Shown here: positions 7,544 to 16,451 of the stretch, in pieces
How the letters are laid out: every line of letters begins with the position of its first letter
Position numbering within the stretch: the stretch's first letter is position 1
Source of the DNA: an uncultured Ignavibacteriales bacterium
GTDB taxonomy: Bacteria > Bacteroidota > Ignavibacteria > Ignavibacteriales > Melioribacteraceae
Direction of reading: 5' to 3'
DNA length: 33,176 bases
Assembly (NCBI GenBank): GCA_947311785.1
Contig: CAMZLW010000121.1
Location: 1 to 33,176 of the forward strand
Program-made: the position numbers and the translations under genes
The notes under the pieces: model-generated
Database searches by the model: none
Told to the model about the DNA's origin: nothing
What the model saw: only the letters and a program-made list of their open reading frames with translations

Positions 7544-8893
7544 ATGAAAAACGGACATATTCTAATAACAGATGATGACCAAACGCTTTGCTATCTTCTT
7601 AAAGAAGAGCTTATTAATGAGGGATACGAAGTTGATATTACCTTTGATGGAAAATATGCAATTGAAAATCTGAAAAAGAAAACTTACGATTTACTATTGT
7701 TAGACCTTGAAATGACTGATGTTCAAGGCGAGGAAGTTCTTAAATATACAAAAGATAATCATCCAAACCTTCAAGTTATTGTCCTTACTGCAAAGACAGA
7801 AATAAGAACTGCAATACAATGTATTAAAAATGGTGCTTACGATTTTATTACAAAGCCATACGAGTTTGGTCAGCTTGTAATTATAATTGAGCGTGCTTTA
7901 GAACATAAAAATTTAATAATTACAAAAGAGCTTTTAACTTCTAAGGTTGATCGGGTTATTTCACACTCTATTATTGGTGAAAGTTCTTCGCTAAAGAATG
8001 TTATTTCTCTTGCCGAGAGAGCTGCAAAATCGGAATCGAATATTCTTTTGGAGGGCGATACAGGAACAGGGAAGGAGTTATTTGCTGAATTTGTTCACAA
8101 AAATTCAAACAGAGATAGTAAACCTCTTGTAGCCATCAACTGTGCCTCATTGCCAGACGCCTTATTTGAAAGCGAATTATTTGGTCATGAAAAAGGTGCC
8201 TTTACAGATGCAAAAACTTCTAAGCAAGGACTTGTTGAAATTGCAAATGGTGGAACATTATTTCTTGATGAAATTGGCGAGTTAAGTTTAGCAATTCAAC
8301 CCAAGCTACTCCGATTTTTAGAAAATGGAGAATTTAGAAGAATTGGCGGTGTAACTAATCTCTCTTCCGATGTAAGAGTAATTGGAGCGACAAACAAAAA
8401 CTTGATGGAAGAATCGGACAAGAAAAATTTTAGGCGCGACCTTCTTTTCCGTTTAAATGTTATCACACTTACAATTCCACCCTTAAACAAAAGGGGTAAC
8501 GATGTTCTTCTGTTAGCAAAATATTTTTTACAAAAAAAAGCCCCAGTTCGTTCAAGAAAATTTTTGTCAAACGAAGCAGAAGATATTTTAATGAAATATT
8601 CTTTTCCTGGCAATGTGAGAGAGTTAGAGCATATAATTGAACGCTCTTTAATTTTTTCTGACGGCGATGAAATTAAACCCAAAGATTTAAATATTCAGCC
8701 CACCAACAGTGGCGATGATGCACTTTATTATTCTGAGGATATGGATTCACTTAGTTTAGATCAGTTAGAGGAAATTCACATTAAACAAGTTTTAGATTCT
8801 AACGATTGGAATAGAGAAATAACCGCTAGAGCTTTAGGCATTAGCCAAAAAACTCTTTATACAAAAATTAGAAAATACAATATTGTGAAATAG
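7544..8893 (+). CDS. NtrC-like sigma-54-dependent response regulator
   Basis: A 449-residue three-domain activator. Receiver domain 5-118 with phospho-acceptor D54 (LLLLDLEMTD), T82 and K104. AAA+ domain about 142-370: Walker A GDTGTGKE (171-178), sigma-54 contact loop GAFTDA (218-223), Walker B GGTLFLDEIGE (237-247) and arginine-finger region FRRDLLFRLNV (296-306). Fis-type HTH at about 423-446 (REITARALGISQKTLYTKI). The contact loop reads GAFTDA rather than GAFTGA; Thr is retained, so sigma-54 activation is still expected. The frame extends to a TTG at 7529, but the ATG at 7544 starts right at the receiver domain and is preferred. A sensorless hybrid kinase follows after 23 bases and is its likely partner. 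Confidence 0.93.
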   Translation: MKNGHILITDDDQTLCYLLKEELINEGYEVDITFDGKYAIENLKKKTYDLLLLDLEMTDVQGEEVLKYTKDNHPNLQVIVLTAKTEIRTAIQCIKNGAYDFITKPYEFGQLVIIIERALEHKNLIITKELLTSKVDRVISHSIIGESSSLKNVISLAERAAKSESNILLEGDTGTGKELFAEFVHKNSNRDSKPLVAINCASLPDALFESELFGHEKGAFTDAKTSKQGLVEIANGGTLFLDEIGELSLAIQPKLLRFLENGEFRRIGGVTNLSSDVRVIGATNKNLMEESDKKNFRRDLLFRLNVITLTIPPLNKRGNDVLLLAKYFLQKKAPVRSRKFLSNEAEDILMKYSFPGNVRELEHIIERSLIFSDGDEIKPKDLNIQPTNSGDDALYYSEDMDSLSLDQLEEIHIKQVLDSNDWNREITARALGISQKTLYTKIRKYNIVK

Positions 8894-8916
8894 TTAATAA
8901 CAATTTCTGATTATAA

Positions 8917-9969
8917 ATGTCGAAAAGCCAAAACAAATTGATCAATTTTTCAACACTAAATCAAGCAATTCACGATTTAAATAATATTTTTACAAGTAGT
9001 ATTAATTCAATTGATATTTTAGAAAAAACAATTTCACCCAAGAGTAATACTACAAAACTTATTTCAACAATAAGAACCAACTCTCTACGTGCCGTAGATA
9101 TTATAAATAACCTATTAACCAACAAAGCCAAGCAAAAAAATAATATTTCCATACACAATTTGGTTGCCGATATTAAATTAACAACCAAAGGAACACTTCC
9201 TAAAAATATTAAATTGCAATTTCGTTTTGGGAAAAATCTAAACAAAATTTTTGCAAACTACACCGATTTATACAGAGTATTACTAAACTTAATTGTAAAT
9301 GCTAGTGAATCTATTAGTGATAAAGGCACTATAATTTTTTCAGCAAAAAATAGTCGTAAAAAAGATTCAGTTTTGATTTCTATAAAAGATAATGGAATTG
9401 GAATTCCCAGTAAAAAGATAAAACATATTTTTGACGAAGGTTACAGCACAAAAAATAAAACAACTAACTCGGGAATTGGTTTAGCGATAGTTAAAAATAT
9501 TATTGAAGAGCATAACGGAAATATTGAGATAATTAGTAAGTATAGAAGTGGAACAGAATTCATAATTTCACTACCAACATCAAGAAAAATAGATAAGAAA
9601 AAAAACAAAGATGAACTTCAAACAATTTTATTAGCAGATGACGACCAAGTTATACTTGAACTTTTTTCCGATTTACTTGCCTCTTACCATTATAAAGTTA
9701 TTGCAGCAAAAGATGGAAGAGATGCTTTTGATAAATACAATAAGGCAAAACCAGATTTAGTTATTGTTGATAAAATGATGCCCAAAATTAATGGTCTAGA
9801 ATTTATTGAAATGATACGTAAAAATAATTCAACAATTCCTATAATATTAACTACTGGTTCACAAGAAGCAATTGATGATGATTATCCAAAATTAAGTATC
9901 AATGAAAAAATAAAAAAACCATGGAGTTTTGAAGATATGTTGGATTGTATCCAAAATCTTCTTGGGTGA
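8917..9969 (+). CDS. Sensorless NtrB-type histidine kinase fused to a receiver domain
   Basis: A 350-residue cytoplasmic protein that begins directly with the dimerisation domain: QAIHDLNNIF with H19 as phospho-acceptor in the H-D-L-N-N form typical of NtrB/CheA-like 'HDFNN' kinases. HATPase_c follows: N-box LLNLIVNASE (N128), G1 DNGIGIP (158-164), G2 NSGIGLA (184-190). A C-terminal receiver (about 235-350) has the acidic pair D241/D242, phospho-acceptor D285 (VIVDKMMP) and K334 (KKPW). There is no input domain, so the signal must arrive through a partner or through its own receiver. Placed 23 bases after the NtrC-like gene and co-directional, it is probably the kinase or a phosphorelay partner for that regulator. 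Confidence 0.9.
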   Translation: MSKSQNKLINFSTLNQAIHDLNNIFTSSINSIDILEKTISPKSNTTKLISTIRTNSLRAVDIINNLLTNKAKQKNNISIHNLVADIKLTTKGTLPKNIKLQFRFGKNLNKIFANYTDLYRVLLNLIVNASESISDKGTIIFSAKNSRKKDSVLISIKDNGIGIPSKKIKHIFDEGYSTKNKTTNSGIGLAIVKNIIEEHNGNIEIISKYRSGTEFIISLPTSRKIDKKKNKDELQTILLADDDQVILELFSDLLASYHYKVIAAKDGRDAFDKYNKAKPDLVIVDKMMPKINGLEFIEMIRKNNSTIPIILTTGSQEAIDDDYPKLSINEKIKKPWSFEDMLDCIQNLLG

Positions 9970-10000
9970 TTTTTAAGTTACCATTTTTTCTCTTTTTTTT
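9965..10000 (+). terminator. Weak stem plus long T-rich run after the kinase gene
   Basis: A short 5-bp stem with one G-T pair (GGTGA at 9965-9969, TTACC at 9978-9982) is followed immediately by a run of almost only T (9984-10000). The T-run supports intrinsic termination; the stem is weak. Confidence 0.3.
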
Positions 10001-10055
10001 AGTAAAATAAAATCTTACTTTTATTCTATTGTTATTTCACATATTAGAGGTCAAT

Positions 10056-11834
10056 ATGAAGGCAAGATTATTAATTGGAATCTTTATCATAATTTTACAT
10101 TTAACTCTTTTTGCTGGTGTTCCACGTCCTAACACACATAATCCCGCAGTACCTTATTTTATGGAACAAATAAACTTCCAAACTGTATTGCTTGGCGTAT
10201 ATGGAAAAAATATTTCTGGAATTATCCCTGATAAATATAGCGACATAAACTGGAATCCTGCATTCATTCTAAATAGTAATGAAAATGGTGCGTATTTGGA
10301 TTTTAACTACCAAACATCTAACTATGCAAGATTTGGTTACTACCAATTGTCAGGTAGTTATACGATTTCCCCTCAATGGTATGATAACACAATTATAACT
10401 CCGCTCCAATTAAATCCATTATATAATTTTGCTCTAATTCAAAAGATAAGTGATAGGGTTACTATAGGAATTGTTAATAGAACACTTTTTGATTATGGCT
10501 CTTTTAGGTCTGTTCCATATAGTAGGTATTATAGTAATTCACCAACTTCAAGAGCTACAGAATACGATAAAAATGCATACACAGATTTAGATTTAGAAAC
10601 AGTTGAAGTTGATGAAAACCAGCAATCAGTTTGGGGTACACAAACAGAGTTTACTTTAGGATATAATTTTTCTTCAAAAATAGATTTGGGTTTAAAACTT
10701 GGGCATTATATTTTTCGCCAATCAGGTTTTTTGAATGATGCAAGGTACTCAAAACAGCTACATTCATTGATAGATGAAAATAATAGTGAAAATTTTAAAA
10801 CTAATGGTAATCAATATGAAGCAGGCTTGGGGCTTGTTTATCATATTGACAATAAAACAGAACTTGGAATTTACGCCTCTTTAATGATTGGAAACTCATC
10901 CGAAAAAAATACAGTAAAAGATAACTCACATATTTGGTCAGAAAAAAGTATTGACACTAAATATTATTCAATATCTAAATATAAACTTGCAAGTAATTAC
11001 TCTTTTTCATCCGATGGAATTAGTCCTTCTTTCTCTTTAACATTTCAAAAAGAGTTGTCGCAAAAGCTAATGATACGGTCATTTTTAAGCTACCGCCTAA
11101 TAAATAAAGATATTACTGGTTCCAATACTGCCACCAATACAAACCTTTATGACAGAACACATGATTATTATATTTCGTCAAATGCTGGGAGCCGTTTTGT
11201 TAAAGATGTAGCTACTGGGAACGAAAATAGCTCGTTAAAAGGGAGTGGGACTGAAGCTTTAGGAAATTTTAAGTGGTTTGCATCTCTTATATACAAAACT
11301 GAAAATAAATGGTCAGCATTTGCTGCTATCATGTTACAGATGCAATATAAAACAACTGAGCTGTCAGAAAATTCTTCGTACTACAACAACTACAACAATC
11401 AACGTTATTATTATGATGCTAGAACTTATAACATATTTCAGTCTTATACTAAAAATTACCAATACAATTATAACTACAAAAGATGGGCGGCAATTATACC
11501 CGTTGGAATTAAAGCTCACATCTATGGTGGATTTTCATTTTTAATTGGTACTGATTTACAATTTGAATTTGTTGAGCTTGAAGAATCGGGAGATATACTT
11601 TACCCTGAACGAATTACAAAAAGAACTGAGAATGGAATAGTTATAGAAAACGATGTTGAAAAAAACAGACCCGAAACATACGATACACACAACCCTTTGA
11701 GTTTTAGTAAGCTATCGGCTATTCATCTTGGTGCTTTTTACGAGCATTCTTCTGGTTTGAAGTTGTTTGTTAAAACTGAAGGTGATATTTTTAATAAAAG
11801 TTTTTGGACTTTTGGTATTGAGTATATTTTTTAA
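10056..11834 (+). CDS. Outer-membrane beta-barrel protein, unknown function
   Basis: A 592-residue protein with a signal peptide (MKARLLIG, hydrophobic stretch, cut near AG at about 20-21). The mature part begins GVPRPNTHNPAVPYF and soon has SDINWNPAFIL, reminiscent of the N-terminal plug segment of FadL/PorV-type barrels. The rest is a succession of aromatic-rich amphipathic strands and it ends with WTFGIEYIF, a good C-terminal strand with terminal Phe for barrel assembly. Residues about 441-476 are extremely rich in Tyr and Asn. I do not recognise a family. Start choice: the frame extends to a TTG at 10029, but ATG 10056 has AGAGG at 10046-10050 five bases upstream and begins the signal peptide. 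It stands alone, ending in a clear terminator. Confidence 0.85.
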   Translation: MKARLLIGIFIIILHLTLFAGVPRPNTHNPAVPYFMEQINFQTVLLGVYGKNISGIIPDKYSDINWNPAFILNSNENGAYLDFNYQTSNYARFGYYQLSGSYTISPQWYDNTIITPLQLNPLYNFALIQKISDRVTIGIVNRTLFDYGSFRSVPYSRYYSNSPTSRATEYDKNAYTDLDLETVEVDENQQSVWGTQTEFTLGYNFSSKIDLGLKLGHYIFRQSGFLNDARYSKQLHSLIDENNSENFKTNGNQYEAGLGLVYHIDNKTELGIYASLMIGNSSEKNTVKDNSHIWSEKSIDTKYYSISKYKLASNYSFSSDGISPSFSLTFQKELSQKLMIRSFLSYRLINKDITGSNTATNTNLYDRTHDYYISSNAGSRFVKDVATGNENSSLKGSGTEALGNFKWFASLIYKTENKWSAFAAIMLQMQYKTTELSENSSYYNNYNNQRYYYDARTYNIFQSYTKNYQYNYNYKRWAAIIPVGIKAHIYGGFSFLIGTDLQFEFVELEESGDILYPERITKRTENGIVIENDVEKNRPETYDTHNPLSFSKLSAIHLGAFYEHSSGLKLFVKTEGDIFNKSFWTFGIEYIF

Positions 11835-11858
11835 ATTGGGCAATAATAACTATTAGAA

Positions 11859-11890
11859 GGCTAAGTTCTAATTGAAGCTTAGCCATTTTT
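11859..11890 (+). terminator. Rho-independent terminator after the barrel gene
   Basis: GGCTAAG (11859-11865) pairs perfectly with CTTAGCC (11878-11884); three further pairs (TTC/GAA) are possible with one bulge. TTTTT follows at 11886-11890. The stem overlaps the 3' end of the convergent response regulator gene, and may serve that transcript too. Confidence 0.6.
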
Positions 11891-12559
11891 ATCCTTTTTC
11901 CCATCCGATAAATCTACTAACTTTACATCGTTAACCCATTCGGTAAGTATTGGAGTTTTGATTGAACTTAGTTGATCTAACACAGAAATTATATCACGAG
12001 TGGCATCTTCAATAAAAACAACTCTTTTTTTCACAACCTCCCTGTTAATTTCATCCTTGCCAAGCTCTCTATTTATTGCAGCAGTTGATAAGTTAATAAG
12101 TGTTAAGGGCTGTTTAATTTCGTGGTTTGCAGTTGATACGGTTGCAGAAAATGTGTTTACCTTTTCAAACTCTAACATAATTTTTTGCGATTCTCTAAAC
12201 CTAAGTGCTGCTTTAACTCTAGCAATAAGTTCAACACGGTTAAATGGTTTTTTAACATAATCGAATGCACCAACTTGGAAACCCTCTTTTAAATCTTCTG
12301 CATCTGTTAATGCAGTTACTAAAATTACAGGAATATTTTTTGTTGTTTTAGATTCAGTTAAAATCTTACAAACTTCAAAGCCTGACATTCCAGGCATCAT
12401 AACATCTAATAAAATAATATCAGGTGCTTCTTCTTCAGCAATACCGAGACATGCTTTTCCATCGTAGGCTTTTAATACTTCGTAACCTTCCCGTTTTAAT
12501 CTATCTTCTAAAACAAAAACATTATCTTTTTGATCATCTACTACTAATACTTTGCTCAT
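11879..12559 (-). CDS. Response regulator with C-terminal HisKA-type dimerisation domain and no ATPase domain
   Basis: The 226-residue protein starts with an intact receiver: DD at 8-9, phospho-acceptor D52 (IILLDVMMPG), T83 and K104 (KKPF). After a helical linker it continues with an H-box, ANHEIKQPLTLINLSTAAI, in which H146 occupies the phospho-acceptor position, and a second helix (about 175-200), together the shape of a DHp (HisKA) hairpin. The protein ends shortly after (226), with no N-, G1- or G2-box, so it cannot bind ATP as a kinase. It may be a phosphotransfer or phosphatase module, or a dimerisation scaffold, working with the large hybrid kinase whose stop is five bases upstream. 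It is the last gene of the minus-strand block. Confidence 0.88.
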   Translation of the reverse strand: MSKVLVVDDQKDNVFVLEDRLKREGYEVLKAYDGKACLGIAEEEAPDIILLDVMMPGMSGFEVCKILTESKTTKNIPVILVTALTDAEDLKEGFQVGAFDYVKKPFNRVELIARVKAALRFRESQKIMLEFEKVNTFSATVSTANHEIKQPLTLINLSTAAINRELGKDEINREVVKKRVVFIEDATRDIISVLDQLSSIKTPILTEWVNDVKLVDLSDGKKDKNG

Positions 12560-12564
12560 AAATT

Positions 12565-15500
12565 TTATACTCTCTTTTGTATAGCTTGTTGAATTTTAAA
12601 TGAAAGTGCAGGTGCATTAACTGGTTTTGTAATTAAATCATCAAAACCACTATTTCTAATAATATTTATATCATCTAACATTGCTTGTGCAGTAATTGCA
12701 TAAACTTTTAAACTTTTTGTTTGCTCATTTGTCCTAATTTTTTTTACCGTTTCAAATCCATCCATTATTGGCATCATAATATCTAGTAAAATAAGGTCGG
12801 GTAAAAATTTCTCTAAGGTGGTTAAACACTCTGCACCATTATTTGCATAGAATGTTTCGCAGCCAATGTTTTGTAAAATTTCACCAACTGTATATTGTGT
12901 ATCCATATCGTCATCTACAACTAAAACTTTAAACTGGCTTTTATTAATATGGTTATCAGGTACTTCCTTTTCAATTTTTTCTATCTTGGAAGATACACTA
13001 TTTTTGACTTTCTTAAGCAAGGAAATTTGCTTACTTATTATTGGATAGACTTCATTCTGTGGCTTATGATATTTTGAAATGATTGAGTTCCATTCTTTGG
13101 TGATGGTGTCCAAATTTTCTTTAATCATGTTTTGATTAATAACAACAAGCAACGGTAATCCTTTGTCATAAATACCACTCCATATTTTCTCTGTTAGTAA
13201 GGCAATATCAATAATAATTAAATTAATGTTTCCCCCAATATCTACGCTGCTAGTGTTGCTCTTACGAGTAGCAATTTTGGGGTTAAATTTATTAATTGTG
13301 GATTCAATTACATTGCTGTTACTACTAATAATTTGAATTTTTTCAACTTCTTGATATTGAATATTAATCAATTCAATTTTATTTTTTAAATAATTTTCAT
13401 CTAAATTATCTGAAATAAAATCTAATATTAAATTTGAATGGAAAACATTATCTGCCTCTGAATTAAACAATACATAAACAGCAAGTTCTTTAGAATAGTG
13501 ATTTTTTTTAAGTTCAAAAATTAAATTCCAATCTTCATATAAGTTACAGCTAACATTTACGATAACTCCATCGAGTAGCGTATCTTCAAGTTGCTCAATA
13601 ATTTCATTGCCAGCATTACTTTCAATAACATCAAAATTATTTTTTCCAAAATAATTTAATATTTCCTTGTTATCGCTCACCTCGTTTTTAAGGAGAACTA
13701 TCTTTTTAATTTTTTGTTCAGAACTAGCGATGCTATTTTTATATTGGAGTTTTTTGTTAATAGTAAATTTTTCAAGAATTGTATTTTTAAGTTGGATAGT
13801 AAAAGTTACTCCACTTACCTCATTTTTAGTAACATATATTTCTCCTGCAAGTAGCCCAACATATTTTTTGCAAATTGCTAAACCCAAGCCAGCACCTTGA
13901 TATTTACGCGACGAAGTTAAATCTACTTGCTCAAATTCGTTAAATATTTTTTTCTGGTCTTCTTCCGAAATACCAATGCCAGAATCTACCACATCAATTT
14001 TTAGGGATGTATTTTCAATAGTAATTACAATTTTAATTCCACCAACCTCTGTAAATTTAATTGCATTACTAAGTAAGTTCAACAATATTTGTTCTAACTT
14101 ATGCCTATCTGAATTTATTAATAAATCGTATTGATTATTAAATAGTATTTCAAAATTTAGTCCCTTTTCGGTAACCAATGGTTCCATGGCATTGTAAATA
14201 TCAAGCATAAATTCACTTAAAGTAAAATTAGATTTTATAACTTCGTATTTGCCCGATTCTATTTTAGAAAATTCAAGTATATTATTTATTAAAGCAAGTA
14301 GTTTTTTCCCGTTGCGTAATACTATTTTTAATCTCTCTTTTGTTTTAGGAAATGTTGAGGCATCTTCAGAAATTAACTCGGTTAAACCTAAAATTGAGTT
14401 TAGTGGCGTGCGGAGTTCGTGCGACATATTTGCTAAAAATTGCGATTTAACATGTGATAATTCGACAGCTTTTTTCCGCTGTATTTCCAGTTCGTCTGTT
14501 TGTGCTTGTAGCTCGCTATGCAAATCTATCAATTCGGAATTTTGCTCTGATATTTGCATGTTTTGTTTTTGGTATTCGTCATTTAAAATTCGCAGTTCGT
14601 CAACTATATTTTCCAACTGCTCATACGAAAGAGCACTATTTAAGCCAACTGCTAATTGATGTTTAATTCTATTTAAATAATCCAGTGGTGTATTTTCTAG
14701 TTTGTTCTCATTTGCTAATTCAATTATTCCTAGTATCTTTTTATTAAACACAATTGGCATAATTAGTAAATATTTAATTTTAATTTCTGCTAAACCAGTT
14801 TTAATAATTGGCGGATTTTCATCAAAAGTAAGCTCAACGGTTTTTTTGTTTTTAATTACATCTGCGTAAAAACTACCATGCTTGTTTGGCTCAAGCACCG
14901 ATTGATTAATTCCAAAAGTAGAAATTGGTTTAGCATTGTTTTTACTAACCAAATAGAATACACCAAATGAGATATTAGTAGTCTTAATTATTTTTTCTAA
15001 GACCGAATCGGTAAGTTCTTTAAGAATAGGAGTTTTATTTATAATTGTAATTAATTCACTATACTCACGTTCTATTTTCTTGTTGGATTGAATATGCTCT
15101 AGCATATCATTAAAAACTTTTCCAAGGTTTCCTAATTCATCATTTGATAAAATTTGCACTCTGTGAGATAGATCGCCAGCAGCAGTAATTTTTGTAGCAT
15201 TACTTAATAATGATATTTGCTTCCTAATTTTTGTAGTAAAAAGAAGAATAAATATAAGCGACAGTAAAACACCAGCTAATGCAATAGTGATTGTAATAGT
15301 TTGCATTATTTCTCTAAACTCTGCTAAATCTGTATGCAAGTTGAAAATTACAAATTCGAGTGTTTTATCGGAAAACAAAAAATCTGGTTTATAGGTGTTA
15401 GCAAAAAAATCGCCATCATCTAATTCTTTGTAGAAAACATTTGATTTTTCTGCGGTCATCTTCTTGTTAAGAACTTCGATAAAACTTGAGATATAAATAT

Positions 15501-16026
15501 TATTGTTTTCTTGTTGAGATGTTAAAATGGGTTTTTTGTCTATTGCTAACGCAACACCTGCTCTAATTTTTTCACTAAGTTCATTAAGAAATTCTTCATT
15601 AATAACTTTTCCATAAAAGAATCCTTCTTGCTCATTATTTTGATAATATTTTAAAATTATATTGGGGTATTGAGATAAAAAGTTATCAAAAGACTTTGTG
15701 AAAAGGGACCTATTTATGTTGCTACTGAAAACAGAGTTTTCACTAATTATTTCTCGTGAATCTGATATCTTGAAAATAAAATCTAATTCAGAAAGCCTAT
15801 AAGCTGAAAAATTTCGTTCTTCTGTAATTTCGTACAATTCGTTATCAAGCGTAGCAATTACATTTTGGAAAGCAAGACGAAAATCGGCAGTAGAATTTAA
15901 GAGAACTTTTGAGTGTTGACTTTTAAGAAGTGAGGTTGTGGTGGAATAAAAAATAAATGTTGATGTTAATGAAATAATAACAATTACTGTAAAAGTAATT
16001 AATAGTAATCTAACATTAATCTTCAT
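12565..16026 (-). CDS. Membrane-bound hybrid histidine kinase with HAMP, GAF and receiver domains
   Basis: An 1153-residue protein. TM1 at about 8-28, an extracytoplasmic region of about 210 residues without recognised family, TM2 at about 243-264, HAMP about 265-318, a GAF-like domain about 325-470, a coiled coil about 472-525, HisKA with H536 (ANMSHELRTPLNSILG), HATPase_c with N654 (NLLSNAIKF), DSGIGIS (681-687) and GAGLGL (711-716). Two receiver-like but degenerate stretches follow (about 774-895 and 896-1005), lacking the acidic pair or the lysine. An intact receiver closes the protein, with D1038/D1039, D1082 (LILLDIMMPI) and K1134. The gene is 30 bases after the single-domain regulator and five bases before the receiver-DHp gene, so these three likely form a phosphorelay co-expressed with the pilus genes. 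Confidence 0.92.
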   Translation of the reverse strand: MKINVRLLLITFTVIVIISLTSTFIFYSTTTSLLKSQHSKVLLNSTADFRLAFQNVIATLDNELYEITEERNFSAYRLSELDFIFKISDSREIISENSVFSSNINRSLFTKSFDNFLSQYPNIILKYYQNNEQEGFFYGKVINEEFLNELSEKIRAGVALAIDKKPILTSQQENNNIYISSFIEVLNKKMTAEKSNVFYKELDDGDFFANTYKPDFLFSDKTLEFVIFNLHTDLAEFREIMQTITITIALAGVLLSLIFILLFTTKIRKQISLLSNATKITAAGDLSHRVQILSNDELGNLGKVFNDMLEHIQSNKKIEREYSELITIINKTPILKELTDSVLEKIIKTTNISFGVFYLVSKNNAKPISTFGINQSVLEPNKHGSFYADVIKNKKTVELTFDENPPIIKTGLAEIKIKYLLIMPIVFNKKILGIIELANENKLENTPLDYLNRIKHQLAVGLNSALSYEQLENIVDELRILNDEYQKQNMQISEQNSELIDLHSELQAQTDELEIQRKKAVELSHVKSQFLANMSHELRTPLNSILGLTELISEDASTFPKTKERLKIVLRNGKKLLALINNILEFSKIESGKYEVIKSNFTLSEFMLDIYNAMEPLVTEKGLNFEILFNNQYDLLINSDRHKLEQILLNLLSNAIKFTEVGGIKIVITIENTSLKIDVVDSGIGISEEDQKKIFNEFEQVDLTSSRKYQGAGLGLAICKKYVGLLAGEIYVTKNEVSGVTFTIQLKNTILEKFTINKKLQYKNSIASSEQKIKKIVLLKNEVSDNKEILNYFGKNNFDVIESNAGNEIIEQLEDTLLDGVIVNVSCNLYEDWNLIFELKKNHYSKELAVYVLFNSEADNVFHSNLILDFISDNLDENYLKNKIELINIQYQEVEKIQIISSNSNVIESTINKFNPKIATRKSNTSSVDIGGNINLIIIDIALLTEKIWSGIYDKGLPLLVVINQNMIKENLDTITKEWNSIISKYHKPQNEVYPIISKQISLLKKVKNSVSSKIEKIEKEVPDNHINKSQFKVLVVDDDMDTQYTVGEILQNIGCETFYANNGAECLTTLEKFLPDLILLDIMMPIMDGFETVKKIRTNEQTKSLKVYAITAQAMLDDINIIRNSGFDDLITKPVNAPALSFKIQQAIQKRV

Positions 16027-16056
16027 CTCACATTATTCTAATATTATTAGTAAAAA

Positions 16057-16449
16057 TTAAATTGCTTTGCTTTCTCGGTACTCTGAGGAGCTTTGTTTTA
16101 GTACCCTTTGGATTGCTAAAAGAAGTTTTTCAAATCTGTATGGTTTCAAAATATAATCGTCAACTCCAAACTTTGCAGCCTTAATTCCACTTTCAATATC
16201 TTCATTGGCAGTTTGAACAATAATTTTTATTCTGTCTTCATTTTTTCTTATCTCGGATAAAAAATGGAAACCATCTTTATCAGGCATTTTTAAATCGAGT
16301 AGAATCAAATCTATTTTTGATAAATTTACATAATCGAGTGCATCTGCAACGGTAGTAACAAAATGAGTGTAATACCCAATTTCGTTAAGATCTTCCGAAA
16401 GAGTTGCACATAATTTCATATCATCATCAACTATAAGAATTGAGTTCAC
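16057..16449 (-). CDS. Single-domain response regulator
   Basis: A 130-residue stand-alone receiver: D8-D10 acidic patch, phospho-acceptor D52 (LILLDLKMPD), T80 and K102 (LKPY). There is no output domain, so it acts through protein contact, as CheY- or PilG/PilH-type regulators do. The start is a GTG at 16449 two bases after the secretin stop, with GAGGA at 16457-16461 inside the end of the secretin gene at good spacing; this makes translational coupling to the secretin likely. The position between a pilus secretin and a hybrid kinase suggests it connects signalling to pilus assembly or retraction, but the target is not visible. Confidence 0.9.
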   Translation of the reverse strand: MNSILIVDDDMKLCATLSEDLNEIGYYTHFVTTVADALDYVNLSKIDLILLDLKMPDKDGFHFLSEIRKNEDRIKIIVQTANEDIESGIKAAKFGVDDYILKPYRFEKLLLAIQRVLKQSSSEYRESKAI

Positions 16450-16451
16450 AA

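Noticed and set aside
10029-10055. TTG start upstream of the outer-membrane protein
   Set aside because: It would add residues before a typical signal peptide and would contain the AGAGG ribosome site for ATG 10056.
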